A stretch of 64,000 nucleotides of DNA from Halorussus vallis (GTDB lineage: Archaea > Halobacteriota > Halobacteria > Halobacteriales > Haladaptataceae), in assembly GCF_024138165.1 (NCBI RefSeq), contig NZ_CP100000.1, positions 248,001 to 312,000 of the forward strand. Direction: 5' to 3'. Below the pieces are notes generated by a model that saw nothing but the letters and a program-made list of their open reading frames with translations, had not been told where the DNA came from and made no database searches. Positions 8,156 to 17,508 of the stretch are shown one piece after another; the first letter of the stretch is position 1; each line of letters opens with the position of its first letter. The position numbers and the translations under genes are program-made.

Positions 8156-9079
8156 GTGATACCGAGAATACTCGACGGCGCGCTCGAAACCGGTCGCGGC
8201 ATCGGCGTCACCGAACTGCTCCACGCGCAGGCGGGTTGGCCGCTGGTCGTGGTGTTCGCGGTCGTCACCCAGTTGGGCGACGTGTGGTTCCTCTTCCTGC
8301 TCGGGAGCGTCCTCTACGTCGCGGGCGACGAACTGCCCCGGTGGGGAATCGACCGGCGGCGTGGGCTGTTCGTGCTGTCGCTCGTGGTCGTGTACGTGGC
8401 GCTCATCGGCGTACTCAAGACCGTCTTCGTGCTTCCGCGACCACCGGGAGCGGGTAACCCGCCGGCGCTACGGTGGATTCCGTCGGCGTTCGGCGGGCTG
8501 TTCACCAGTATCACGACCGCGGACGGTCCGGGGTTCCCGAGCGGCCACGCCCTCGGGACGACGATGGTCTGGGGCGGACTCGCGCTCGTCCTCGACCGAG
8601 GCACGTCCCGGACCCGCGCAGTCGTGGCCGGAGCGGTCGTGACGCTGGTTTCGCTCGCGCGCCTCGTTCTCGGCGTCCACTACCTCGTCGACGTGCTCGT
8701 CGGTGCCGTCGTCGGCCTGGCGGTCCTCGCGGGACTCTACTGGCTGGCCGACCGGGGGACGACGCCCGGTCTGGCCCTCCTCGCCGCAGTCGCAGTCGGA
8801 CTTCCCGGACTGGTCCAACACGTTACCTTCGACAGCGTGGCCGCCGTCGGAAGCGCGGTCGGCGGCTGGGTCGTGTGGCGCGGGGTCACGGATTCGACGG
8901 CCGCCCATCCGACGAACGGCCGGGAGGTGTTCGCCGGATTCGCCGTGGTCGGGGTCGCCGGAGCGCTCTTCGGGGCGGTGTACACGTTCGAACCGTCCTA
9001 TCCGCTCACGTTCGTGGGGAGCGCGCTCACCACCGGCGTCGTCGTGGCGGCGCCGCTGCTGGGCGAGCGACTGGCCTGA
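8156..9079 (+). CDS. PAP2-family membrane phosphatase
   Basis: The 307-residue integral membrane protein carries the three PAP2 phosphatase motifs: KTVFVLPRPPG (motif 1), GFPSGHALGTTM (motif 2, catalytic Ser-Gly-His) and RLVLGVHYLVDVLVG (motif 3, second catalytic His and Asp). Members dephosphorylate lipid or polyprenyl phosphates at the membrane. Eight or so hydrophobic segments fill the rest. GTG at 8156 is chosen because the protein begins just before the domain; the same frame is open far upstream, but that part is the shadow of the preceding gene. The substrate is unknown. Confidence 0.85.
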   Translation: MIPRILDGALETGRGIGVTELLHAQAGWPLVVVFAVVTQLGDVWFLFLLGSVLYVAGDELPRWGIDRRRGLFVLSLVVVYVALIGVLKTVFVLPRPPGAGNPPALRWIPSAFGGLFTSITTADGPGFPSGHALGTTMVWGGLALVLDRGTSRTRAVVAGAVVTLVSLARLVLGVHYLVDVLVGAVVGLAVLAGLYWLADRGTTPGLALLAAVAVGLPGLVQHVTFDSVAAVGSAVGGWVVWRGVTDSTAAHPTNGREVFAGFAVVGVAGALFGAVYTFEPSYPLTFVGSALTTGVVVAAPLLGERLA

Positions 9080-9164
9080 AAGAAATCGAGAACGATGCCT
9101 CCGGGACGGTGGACGGTATCGGACGACCGGAACCGGTCGACGGCGGAGGGAGTCGGGGTTCGAA

Positions 9165-10637
9165 CTAGTCCTGTTCGGTCGTCGGTTCGTCGGCGGCACC
9201 CGTCGCGGCGGCGCGGCGGCGCCGGCCGACGAACCATCGCAGTTCGAAGCCGCCCCAGGCGAGGAGGGCGACCAGACCGAGCGCAATGGCGAAGACCTCG
9301 GGGACGCCCATCCAGATGGGCGTGATGTACATCAGCCCGTTCAGGTACTTGCCCGGAATGAGCCCCTTCGCGTTGATCCAGAACCGGTTGACGAGACTTC
9401 CCGACCGCGAGGCGATGTTGGCCGAGCGTGCGCTCGGACCGTTCGTCGACTCGTCGCCGGTTTCCAGTCGCTCGACCTCGTACGGGAACGCGATGTTGAG
9501 ACTCCAGACGACATCGCCGTTCTCGTCGACCTCGAACACGCGGTTCCCGTTGGAGTCCGCGATCAGGGTGTGGCCGTTCGGCAGACGGTCGGCGTCGCGG
9601 GGCCACTGCATCCGGGCGTCCCGCCAGATCCACGACTGGGTCCAGTTCCCGTCGCTACGCTGGTACTCGACGACGCGGTTGTTCTCGCTGTCGGCGACGA
9701 TCGCCGCGGGGCCGCCGTTCGACGCGTTGACGAAGTCGGGGTTGTGCTGCTCGTAGAGGATGCCGTAGTTGTCCTCCTTCCCGAGGGTCTGGGCCTTCTG
9801 GACGGTGTGGTCGTCGGACGACAGGAAGAGCACGCGGTCGAGGTTGCGAGCGCTCACCATGATTCGACCGTCCTTCAGCACCTCGACGTCGTTGATGTGC
9901 GTCCAGTCTTCGGGGAACGGGCCGCCGGTCTTCCCGGGGTCGTAGGCGTCGGTGGCGTTCCAGCGCCAGACGAGTTCGTCGGACGTGGTGTTGACCACGA
10001 ACACCCCGTCGAGGAAGATGTCGGCGACGGCGAGGTGCGTGTCGTTGATGCGGTCGACGTCGTGGTACCGCGTCGCCTCCTTGCCCGGCGTGAGGTGGCC
10101 CCACACCTTCTCGACCGTCCCGGTCGTGAGGTTCACGCGCTCGACGCCGTTGTACGTACACGCGTTCGCGTCGGCGTGGACCTCGTAGTAGGTTTGCCAT
10201 GTTTCGTTGGAGACGCCGTACTGGCTCGCGTTCCACTCGCCGGCGTCGGGACACTCGTCGCCGCTCCGGTGGTCGGCGTACGAGTACTCGACGGTCGCGC
10301 GGGTTCCCGGGACGGGGTCGACGTCCCAGTACCGCGTGTGGGTGTCGTTGTAGTAGCGGACCGTCCCGTTCGGGTTGAACGCGACGAGTTCGGCCCGTGC
10401 GCGCGGACCCTCGCTGGCCTGTCCGCGCCAGGAGTTCGAGTCGGTCGCGACGACGGTGATGCCGTCCGCTTCCGGTGCAATCTTTGCGCTCCGGTTTTCG
10501 ACCCCGTCGCTACCGAGGTGGGACTCGAACGTCGTGTCGGTCACCGACGTCGCGAATCCGTATCCGACCGATACGACGGAGAGCGTCAGGAGCGCGGCGA
10601 AGAGAATCCGGACGTGCCGCTTCGAGAGCGACGTCAT
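9165..10637 (-). CDS. Membrane-anchored arylsulfotransferase-like beta-propeller protein
   Basis: The protein has 490 residues. An N-terminal helix (about 11-30) would place the body outside the cell. The body is a repeated beta-propeller with HDVDRINDTHLAVADIF, HINDVEVLKDGRIMVSARN and PNGHTLIADSNGNRVFEVD, which matches the ASST-type (aryl sulfate sulfotransferase) fold. Many NxT/NxS sites suggest N-glycosylation. A second helix (about 440-465) and an Arg-rich cytosolic tail anchor the C-terminus. True sulfotransferase activity is uncertain; many haloarchaeal members are annotated only by fold. It is transcribed toward the PAP2 gene. Confidence 0.8.
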   Translation of the reverse strand: MTSLSKRHVRILFAALLTLSVVSVGYGFATSVTDTTFESHLGSDGVENRSAKIAPEADGITVVATDSNSWRGQASEGPRARAELVAFNPNGTVRYYNDTHTRYWDVDPVPGTRATVEYSYADHRSGDECPDAGEWNASQYGVSNETWQTYYEVHADANACTYNGVERVNLTTGTVEKVWGHLTPGKEATRYHDVDRINDTHLAVADIFLDGVFVVNTTSDELVWRWNATDAYDPGKTGGPFPEDWTHINDVEVLKDGRIMVSARNLDRVLFLSSDDHTVQKAQTLGKEDNYGILYEQHNPDFVNASNGGPAAIVADSENNRVVEYQRSDGNWTQSWIWRDARMQWPRDADRLPNGHTLIADSNGNRVFEVDENGDVVWSLNIAFPYEVERLETGDESTNGPSARSANIASRSGSLVNRFWINAKGLIPGKYLNGLMYITPIWMGVPEVFAIALGLVALLAWGGFELRWFVGRRRRAAATGAADEPTTEQD

Positions 10638-11004
10638 CGGTTCGAAAGCCCTCGCACGTGAAGCCTGCAGTTAGCGGCTACGAGTCCGATATGTCTATGG
10701 AGGAGACACATATCGTCGTCGACGAACATACCTACACTTCACCGTTCCCGAGCAAATAGGTTTTCCTCGACGGCGTCGCACGTGGAGTTCGAGAAACCGT
10801 CGGTATGCCGGACCGACGTCTCACTCTGCGGGGTATTCGACTCGGTGGCGTCTTCCGCTCGCCGAGGAACCGTGTTCCGCTTCGCGGACGTCGCTATCGT
10901 TCACGAAGGGCTGGAGTAACATCGTCGAAGGGAGTCGGTGTACGTTATCGAGCCACGTTCTGCCATTCGGCTTTTGAGTGTCGACACGCAACTGTGAAGT
11001 TACA
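10638..11004. other. Divergent promoter region with imperfect inverted repeat
   Basis: This 367-base gap separates two divergent genes. CGATATGTCT at 10688 and AGACACATATCG ending near 10716 form an imperfect inverted repeat 50-80 bases upstream of the arylsulfotransferase-like gene and could be an operator. I see no gene inside. The APC gene's start region has TTTTGAGTG about 30 bases upstream as a poor TATA candidate. Confidence 0.35.
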
Positions 11005-13446
11005 ATGGGCGGGGAATCTCCGGAGAACACGGCGACGACAGGAGGACAGGCCGAAGGTGGTGGAGGAGACGTGGAAGCGGAACTGTCGCGGGACATGAGC
11101 CTCTCCGACGTGACCTTCATCGGCGTCGGCGCGATGATCGGCGCGGGCGTGTTCGCATTGACCGGGTTCGCCGCCGGCCTGGCCGGTCCGGCGCTCACGC
11201 TCGCGTTCCTGCTCAACGGTTTCGTGGCGATGTTCACAGCGGTGTCGTACGCCGAACTCGGCGCGGCGTTCCCCGAAGCCGGCGGGGGTTACCTCTGGGT
11301 GAAAGAAGCACTGGTCGACCCGAACGGTTTCTACGCGGGGTGGATGAGCTGGTTCGCCCACGCCGTTGCGTGTTCGCTCTACGCGGTCACCTTCGGGGCG
11401 TTCCTGCTCGAACTGATTCACTACGCGGGATTCCTTCCCGCACCCGGTCCCGGCGGCAGTCACATCCAGCTTCTCGGGTTCATCAACGGTCACATGCTCG
11501 AGAAGTTGTTCGCGGTCGGGATGATCAGTCTGTTCGCGTACATCAACTACCGCGGGGCCGAAGAGACGGGAACCATCGGTATCGTCGTCACTGGCATCAA
11601 AGTCATCGTCCTCGGCGTCTTCGTCGCGTTCGGCATCCTCGCCACGCTCAACACGCCCAACTGGCCCTCGCAGTTCCTCGCCAGTCCGACGTTCGCGCCG
11701 AACGGCCTGTTCGGCATTGCGGGCGCGATGGGCTTTACGTACATCGCGTTCGAGGGCTACGAGATCATCGTCCAGTCCGGTGAAGAGGTCGTCGACCCCG
11801 GTTCGAACATCCCCAAGGCGGTGTTCTACTCGATGGCCATCGTCGTTCCTATCTACATTCTGGTCGCGTTCGCGTCCATCGGCGGCATCGACGTGACCCA
11901 GAACCTCGTCGCGGCCGCCGGCCTCGGCGGTCAGGAGGCCGTCTACACGTGGGAACTGATGGGCGCACTCGGCGAGATGGGCATCATTCGAGCCGCGGGG
12001 CAGTTCGTTCCGTACGGCGTGCCGCTATTGTTGTTCGCGGGGCTGGCGGCGACGATGAGCGCGCTCAACGCGACGGTGTACTCGTCGAGTCGGGTGTCGT
12101 TCGCGATGGGCCGCGACCGCGCGCTCCCACAGATATTCGAGAAGATCGACGACGACCAGAAGACGCCGTACTTCGCCATCTTCGCCTCGGCGGTCATCAT
12201 CGCGGTGATGGCGGTCGCGCTCCCGATCGAAGCGGTTGCCGCCGCCGCCGACATCATGTTCATCCTGCTGTTCGTGCAGGTCAACTGGACGGTGGTGCGA
12301 ATGCGCCAGACCCACCCCGACCTGCCGCGGACCTACAAGGTGCCGTTCATGCCGTGGCCGCCGCTCATCGGCATCGGCCTCCAGATGCTACTGACGCCCT
12401 TCCTCATCTACACCCTCGGACTGGAGGCGTTCGGCATCGGGACCAGCAACCACGGCCTCATCGCGCTTGTGACGGCGGCCGTCTGGATGGGCCTCGGTCT
12501 GGTGGTGTACTACGGCTACTCCAAACAGCAGGAGGCCGAGCAGATCGAAGAGGAGACGCCGACGCTAATCAGCGAAGAGACGCCTCGGGAGAGCGAGAAC
12601 CAGATCGTCGTCCCGGTTTCGAACACGGAGAACACCGAGCAACTGATGCGGTCGGCGGTCGACATCGCCCGGGAGAACGACGGCGAGATCCTGGTGATGA
12701 GCGTCGTCACCGTTCCGCACCAGACGCCGCTCTCGCAGGGCCGCCAGTACGTCGACCAGGAACGTGACGTCGTGGACGCGGCGATGGAGATCGCGGAAGC
12801 CGAGGACGTACCCGTAAGCGGCGTCGTCCGGGTCGGCCACGACGTCTCGGACGCGATTCTCAACACGGTCGAGCAGTACGACAGCGAGACGGTGTTGATG
12901 GGCTGGGAGGGCCAGCACAAGAGCCAGCGCCGCGACATCGTCCTCGGAAGCAACGTCGACGAAGTGGCGACCGAGGCCGAGGCGGACGTGCTGGTCGAGC
13001 GAATCGGTCGGGACGCGACCGGGGAGGCCGACGACATCCTCGTCCCGGTCGCCGGCGGCGACCACTCGAAGTTCGCCGCGGAACTGGCCGACGACATCGC
13101 CAAACAGCACGACGGGCGCATCGATATCGTCCACGTCGTCGACCCCGACGCTGACGAATCGAAGCGGCGGGAGGCCCGAGAGATGTTCGAGGAGGTCACG
13201 GCCGACCTCGAAACCGAGAACGTCGACACCGAGGTAATCGAACACGACGACGTGGTCGACGCCGTCGTCGAGCGCTCGGGCGAGTACGACGTGTTGCTCG
13301 CGGGCGCGACCCGCGAGGGACTGCTCCAGCAGTTCGTGTTCGGTTCCATCCCCGAGAAGATCGGCTGGGGCTCGAACGGGACGGTCATCATGGCGAAGAA
13401 GAACCGCGGTATCACCTCGAAGGCCAAGGGATGGTTCGGTAGCTAA
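11005..13446 (+). CDS. APC-family amino acid permease with tandem UspA domains (paralogue 1)
   Basis: The protein has 813 residues. Residues 30-510 are an APC-superfamily permease; the first helix has the family motif GVGAMIGAGVFALTG and later FEGYEIIVQSGEEVVDP. Two UspA-like domains follow: about 530-665 (start NQIVVPVSNTE; GWEGQHKSQRRDIVLGS nucleotide loop) and 675-800 (start DDILVPVAGG; GATREGLLQQFVFGS). UspA domains bind ATP or other adenine nucleotides, so uptake may be gated by energy state. ATG 11005 matches the start context of the paralogue at 14272; GTG 10978 is an alternative. It shares a 79-base identical tract with the paralogue. The substrate is unknown. Confidence 0.88.
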   Translation: MGGESPENTATTGGQAEGGGGDVEAELSRDMSLSDVTFIGVGAMIGAGVFALTGFAAGLAGPALTLAFLLNGFVAMFTAVSYAELGAAFPEAGGGYLWVKEALVDPNGFYAGWMSWFAHAVACSLYAVTFGAFLLELIHYAGFLPAPGPGGSHIQLLGFINGHMLEKLFAVGMISLFAYINYRGAEETGTIGIVVTGIKVIVLGVFVAFGILATLNTPNWPSQFLASPTFAPNGLFGIAGAMGFTYIAFEGYEIIVQSGEEVVDPGSNIPKAVFYSMAIVVPIYILVAFASIGGIDVTQNLVAAAGLGGQEAVYTWELMGALGEMGIIRAAGQFVPYGVPLLLFAGLAATMSALNATVYSSSRVSFAMGRDRALPQIFEKIDDDQKTPYFAIFASAVIIAVMAVALPIEAVAAAADIMFILLFVQVNWTVVRMRQTHPDLPRTYKVPFMPWPPLIGIGLQMLLTPFLIYTLGLEAFGIGTSNHGLIALVTAAVWMGLGLVVYYGYSKQQEAEQIEEETPTLISEETPRESENQIVVPVSNTENTEQLMRSAVDIARENDGEILVMSVVTVPHQTPLSQGRQYVDQERDVVDAAMEIAEAEDVPVSGVVRVGHDVSDAILNTVEQYDSETVLMGWEGQHKSQRRDIVLGSNVDEVATEAEADVLVERIGRDATGEADDILVPVAGGDHSKFAAELADDIAKQHDGRIDIVHVVDPDADESKRREAREMFEEVTADLETENVDTEVIEHDDVVDAVVERSGEYDVLLAGATREGLLQQFVFGSIPEKIGWGSNGTVIMAKKNRGITSKAKGWFGS

Positions 13447-13619
13447 GCCCGCGTTTCCCCCTTCGACGAAGGAGCCGCGAACGCCGCTCGGACCGAATCG
13501 AACCGCGTCGAATCGATGTCGTTCGAGTTTCCACGGGGTTCACCGCGATTTCCCTTTCCGGTCGCTCTCCGATTTCTCCGAGTCGTAACCTACTAATGAT
13601 ACACCGTCAACCCGTTCGT

Positions 13620-13814
13620 ATGTCAAACGGTTTTCTGAAAGAGGCGGCGGGGACGTTCGGTGCCGCGTTCGCCATTCTCGGACTCTTCTACGTCACCCAG
13701 GTCGGGTTCGAGTTGAGCGAACGTCTTCGCGCCGCGTCGTTCGCACTTCTGTTGTTCGCCGGGATTCTGGCGCCGCTGCTCTGGGTAACCGTTAACAAGC
13801 GGCGGCGGTCCTGA
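13620..13814 (+). CDS. Small two-helix membrane protein
   Basis: It has 64 residues from ATG 13620 (MSNGFLKEAAG). Two helices (about 12-28 and 37-55) are separated by FELSERLRAA, and the tail is NKRRRS, giving a positive-inside C-terminus. An upstream in-frame ATG at 13596 would add MIHRQPVR, which has no haloarchaeal character. It lies between the two APC-UspA paralogues. I recognise no family. Confidence 0.6.
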   Translation: MSNGFLKEAAGTFGAAFAILGLFYVTQVGFELSERLRAASFALLLFAGILAPLLWVTVNKRRRS

Positions 13815-13879
13815 GCAACAACCGGGAAACATCGCGCTGGTACTTCGCATCGCCGACTCGCTGTAACTACCCTCCGGAG

Positions 13880-14053
13880 TCACTCCCCGATGACGAGTCC
13901 GCCGACTACGCCGATGAATCCGAAGAAGACGCATGCGTACCCCAGAAGCAGGGACGTCGACCACAGCGGTGCAATCGCCAGCAGTATCCCGACGAGTGTC
14001 AATTGGATGCCGAGTAACATCGTTTTGATGCCACGAACGTCTTCCGAGCGCAT
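13880..14053 (-). CDS. Small membrane protein of the GIQLTL type (57 residues)
   Basis: ATG at 14053 opens MRSEDVRGIKTMLLGIQLT, followed by two hydrophobic helices, and ends LVIGE. The soluble start, then GIQLTL, then two helices is repeated in the 50-residue protein encoded at 49843-49995, so the two are paralogues. This mutual similarity at different loci is the main evidence that both are real genes. Function is unknown. Confidence 0.65.
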   Translation of the reverse strand: MRSEDVRGIKTMLLGIQLTLVGILLAIAPLWSTSLLLGYACVFFGFIGVVGGLVIGE

Positions 14054-14238
14054 GCATTCCTATTTTGGATATGCGAGAAATATCTTCCTATAGTTACAGA
14101 ACACCGGACGAAGGGAGGACCATCGAACGGTAACCGATACTCCTTCGGCCACTGTCTCGTTATCGAAAGTGGAATAATAAGCGTAATAGCGATTCGAATC
14201 GGTAGCGGGTTCAAGTAGGGGGATTGCGGTAGCAGGTT

Positions 14239-14247
14239 CTTTTATTA
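14239..14247 (+). promoter_or_regulatory. TATA box of APC-UspA paralogue 2
   Basis: CTTTTATTA lies about 25-33 bases before the ATG at 14272 and is preceded by a purine/G-rich BRE-like stretch. The spacing fits a leaderless transcript starting at or near the ATG. Confidence 0.5.
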
Positions 14248-14271
14248 CCTCAGAATCTGTACGTTGGTGCA

Positions 14272-16692
14272 ATGGCAGAGGACTCGTCGCACGACGTAGC
14301 GGCCGGTGAGGGAACCGGGGAAGGTGAAGTCGAGACGGAACTGTCGCGGGACATGAGTCTGTTCGACATCACCTTCATCGGCGTTGGCGCGATGATCGGC
14401 GCGGGCGTGTTCGCGCTGACCGGCTTCGCCGCCGGCCTCGCCGGTCCGGCGCTCACCCTCGCGTTCCTACTCAACGGTTTCGTGGCGATGTTCACGGCGG
14501 TGTCGTACGCCGAACTCGGCGCGGCGTTCCCCGAAGCCGGAGGCGGCTACCTCTGGGTGAAGGAGGCGCTCGTCGACCCCAACGGCTTCTACGCGGGGTG
14601 GATGAGTTGGTTCGCCCACGCCGTCGCGTGTTCGCTTTACGCGGTCACCTTCGGGGTGTTCTTGGTCGAGTTGATCATCTACGCTACCGGCCTACCGCAT
14701 GAGTTCCACCTCCTCGGATTCATCACGCCGATAATGGCCGAGAAGGGGCTCTCGGTCGTCATGGTCGCGGCGTTCGCGTACATCAACTACCGCGGGGCCG
14801 AGGAAACCGGGAAAGCGGGCGTCATCGTCACCGGCATCAAGGTCGTCATTCTCGGTGCGTTCATCGCGTTCGGCGTCTATGCCACCGTCACCGCGCCCCA
14901 GTGGACGGACAAGTTCTTCAACAGCCCATCGTTCGCGCCGAACGGCCTGTTCGGCATCATCGGCGCGATGGGCTTTACGTACATCGCGTTCGAGGGCTAC
15001 GAGATCATCGTCCAGTCCGGCGAGGAGGTCGTCGACCCCGGCAAGAACGTCCCGAAGGCCGTTTTCTACTCGATGGCCATCGTCGTGCCCATCTACATTC
15101 TGGTCGCGTTCGCGTCCATCGGCGGCATCGACGTGACCCAACGTATCATCGGCCTCGCGGAGGTGAGCGGCCAGCAGAACATCTACACGTGGGAGCTACT
15201 GGGCGAACTCGGCGAACTCGGCATCATCCGGGCGGCGGGCCAGTTCATGCCCTACGGCGTGCCGCTGTTGTTGTTCGCGGGGCTGGCGGCGACGATGAGT
15301 GCGCTGAACGCGACGGTGTACTCGTCGAGTCGGGTGTCGTTCGCGATGGGCCGCGACCGCGCGCTCCCCGGGTCCTTCGACAAGATTCACCCCGAGAAGC
15401 GGACGCCCCACTGGGCGATCTTCGTCTCTGCGATCCTGATCGCGGCGATGGCGGTCGTCCTTCCCATCGAGGCCGTCGCGGCCTCCGCCGACATCATGTT
15501 CATCCTACTGTTCGTGCAGGTCAACTGGACGGTGGTACGGATGCGCCAGACCCATCCGGACCTGCCACGCACCTACGAGGTACCGTTCATGCCGTGGCCG
15601 CCGCTCATCGGTATCGGCCTCCAGATACTGCTGACGCCCTTCCTCATCTACACGTTGGGCCTCGAAGCGTTCGGCATCGGCGAGAGCAACCACGGCCTCA
15701 TCGCGCTGGTCGCCACGGCCGTCTGGATGGGCCTCGGTCTGGTGGTGTACTACGGCTACTCCAAACAGCAGGAGGCCGAGCAGATCGAAGAGGATACCCC
15801 GACGCTCCTGACGGAGGCGACCCCGTCGAACGCGGAGAACCAGATCGTCGTCCCCATCGCGAACCCCGAGAACGCAGACCAGTTGATGCGGACGGCGGTC
15901 GACCTCGCGAAGGACAGGGACGGAGAGATTCTCGCGATGAGCGTCGTCACCGTCCCCCAGCAGACGCCCACCAGCGAAGGGCGGAAGTTCGTCACCGACG
16001 AGCGCGAAACCCTCGACCACGCGATGGACATCGCCAGAGAAGCCAACGTCCCCGTCAGCGGGACGATCCGCATCGGCCACGACATCGCGGAGGCGATCCT
16101 CAACACCGCCAATCAGTACGACAGCGACGCGATACTGATGGGGTGGAAGGGTCAACACAAATCCCAGCGACGCGACATCATCCTCGGGAGTAACGTCGAC
16201 AGGGTCGTCCAGGAGGCGCACTGCGACGTGATGGTCGAGCGAGTCGCTCCCGACGCGACCGGCGAAGTCGACCGGATTCTCGTCCCGACCGCCGGCGGCC
16301 CGCACGCCGAGTACGCCGAGGAGATAGCGGACGCCATCGCCTACGCACAGAACGCCGAGGTCGACGTGGTCCACGTGATCGAACCGGGTGCCAGCGAGCA
16401 GGACCGAAACGACGCCCAGGCGCTCGTCGACGACGCCGCCGACACGTTCCGGGAGGACGTGACGGTGACCGGCGAGGTCGTCGAAGGGTCCAACGTCGTG
16501 GATACCATCATCGAACGGTCGGCGAGTTACAATCTCGTCGTCGTCGGCGCGACTCGCGAAGGCCTGCTCGACCAATTCGTCTTCGGTGCGATTCCGGAGC
16601 AAATCGGACGCCAGGCGCAGGACACGGTCATCATGGCCAAGCGGAACTTGGGCATCACGTCGAAGGTGCGCAGGTGGTTCGGAAGCAAGTAG
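14272..16692 (+). CDS. APC-family amino acid permease with tandem UspA domains (paralogue 2)
   Basis: This 806-residue protein has the same architecture as the one at 11005: acidic N-tail, APC permease (about 25-505) and two UspA domains (about 525-660 and 670-795). The permease core is almost identical to paralogue 1 in protein and DNA, with a 79-base exact match (15716-15794), whereas the UspA domains and the segment around residues 135-220 have diverged. That suggests shared transport chemistry with different substrate access or nucleotide control. The TATA-like CTTTTATTA about 30 bases upstream gives it its own promoter. Confidence 0.88.
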   Translation: MAEDSSHDVAAGEGTGEGEVETELSRDMSLFDITFIGVGAMIGAGVFALTGFAAGLAGPALTLAFLLNGFVAMFTAVSYAELGAAFPEAGGGYLWVKEALVDPNGFYAGWMSWFAHAVACSLYAVTFGVFLVELIIYATGLPHEFHLLGFITPIMAEKGLSVVMVAAFAYINYRGAEETGKAGVIVTGIKVVILGAFIAFGVYATVTAPQWTDKFFNSPSFAPNGLFGIIGAMGFTYIAFEGYEIIVQSGEEVVDPGKNVPKAVFYSMAIVVPIYILVAFASIGGIDVTQRIIGLAEVSGQQNIYTWELLGELGELGIIRAAGQFMPYGVPLLLFAGLAATMSALNATVYSSSRVSFAMGRDRALPGSFDKIHPEKRTPHWAIFVSAILIAAMAVVLPIEAVAASADIMFILLFVQVNWTVVRMRQTHPDLPRTYEVPFMPWPPLIGIGLQILLTPFLIYTLGLEAFGIGESNHGLIALVATAVWMGLGLVVYYGYSKQQEAEQIEEDTPTLLTEATPSNAENQIVVPIANPENADQLMRTAVDLAKDRDGEILAMSVVTVPQQTPTSEGRKFVTDERETLDHAMDIAREANVPVSGTIRIGHDIAEAILNTANQYDSDAILMGWKGQHKSQRRDIILGSNVDRVVQEAHCDVMVERVAPDATGEVDRILVPTAGGPHAEYAEEIADAIAYAQNAEVDVVHVIEPGASEQDRNDAQALVDDAADTFREDVTVTGEVVEGSNVVDTIIERSASYNLVVVGATREGLLDQFVFGAIPEQIGRQAQDTVIMAKRNLGITSKVRRWFGSK

Positions 16693-16906
16693 AACCTAAC
16701 TTCTCCGCGTCCCTGTCCGTCGTCCGTTCGTCTTTCTCGACGAGTACTCCGTGTGCTTCCGTCACGTCATGCGGAAGGAGTTGAGAACCGATGCCGCCCG
16801 CACTAACGATAAGCAGGCCGGGCACAGTTTATGATTAGGAAGTAAATAGGAGGTAGAATTTCGGAACCCGTGGTTCTAAATAGATGGCTGAAACATATAC
16901 TACGAG

Positions 16907-17272
16907 ATGACGCCGAGTGCCGAGGACGGTGCGGAGGAAGTAGCCTCGCCCGACGCTGAACTTCCGGGCGAGTTGACTTCCCGATTGAACGACCTCGACG
17001 AGGAGTCCCTCCGCGCGGTTATCGTGTACGCCCAGTCGCTGTTACCGTCACCGCCCACGGTGACAGATTTGCTCGCCGAACGAGCGGAAGACGACCTCGT
17101 CGAGATAATCGAACACGAGGGGTACACGACCGTGAAGAAGATGCAACCGTGCGCCGAAGGCTGCGAAGACTGTCCGCACGGTCCCTACCTCTATCGCGTC
17201 CGTGCCGAGCGGTCCCCCGAAGACGGCGCACCGTCGTTGCGCTGGGACTTTCTCGGAAGGGTGAACGAGTAG
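16907..17272 (+). CDS. Cysteine-motif conserved protein (CxxxCxxCxxGPY type)
   Basis: The 121-residue protein has an acidic N-terminus, a helical segment LRAVIVYAQSLLP, and a C-terminal motif CAEGCEDCPHGPYLYRVR. That motif resembles the Cys-rich HGPYxYxxxR signature of small proteins such as the DUF6788 group, which may bind zinc. TATA-like CTAAATAG at 16875-16882 lies about 30 bases upstream, predicting a leaderless transcript. It sits between two transporters but in a separate unit. No function can be assigned. Confidence 0.75.
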   Translation: MTPSAEDGAEEVASPDAELPGELTSRLNDLDEESLRAVIVYAQSLLPSPPTVTDLLAERAEDDLVEIIEHEGYTTVKKMQPCAEGCEDCPHGPYLYRVRAERSPEDGAPSLRWDFLGRVNE

Positions 17273-17434
17273 ATTCGCCGGACGGGTCGGCCGCAGAACG
17301 AGCGCGGCCGTGAGGGGTCGTCGAGACGCGAAACCGCCGAAGCTCGTCTCCGCGGGAACCGGGATGATTTTCGGGGTTCGCCGCCCGAAACGGGATCTGA
17401 CGACTGCGAACCCCAACGCTGCTGAAACCGGTCG

Positions 17435-17441
17435 TTTTAAA
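17435..17441 (+). promoter_or_regulatory. TATA box TTTTAAA upstream of a leader ORF
   Basis: This canonical haloarchaeal TATA box sits 26-32 bases before the ATG at 17467. The predicted transcript would begin at that mini-ORF, leaving about 42 bases before the transporter start at 17509. Confidence 0.5.
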
Positions 17442-17466
17442 CCGCTCGTCTCCATCCGCGTACGTA

Positions 17467-17505
17467 ATGCCCTTTTGCCGTTTGGAGACTCCCAGAGGTG
17501 GATAA
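17467..17505 (+). CDS. Candidate 12-residue leader peptide
   Basis: ATG at 17467 opens MPFCRLETPRGG and stops at TAA 17503-17505, three bases before the transporter ATG. It starts where transcription from TTTTAAA should begin. Its last codons contain AGAGGTGGAT, a good Shine-Dalgarno match (haloarchaeal anti-SD CACCTCC) with 7-base spacing to ATG 17509. This would suit translational coupling. Evidence is positional only. Confidence 0.3.
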   Translation: MPFCRLETPRGG

Positions 17506-17508
17506 CGG

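Noticed and set aside
8703-10661. Open frames of 400-650 codons antisense to real genes (here and at 20720-22576, 22515-23855, 35649-37370, 60468-62615)
   Set aside because: They arise from GC-rich codon bias on the opposite strand, have Arg/Val/Pro-rich non-acidic products and overlap well-supported genes.
16884-16910. Mini-ORF MAETYTTR overlapping the start at 16907 by ATGA
   Set aside because: The TATA box at 16875 predicts transcription starting at about 16905, after the mini-ORF, so it would not be in the transcript.
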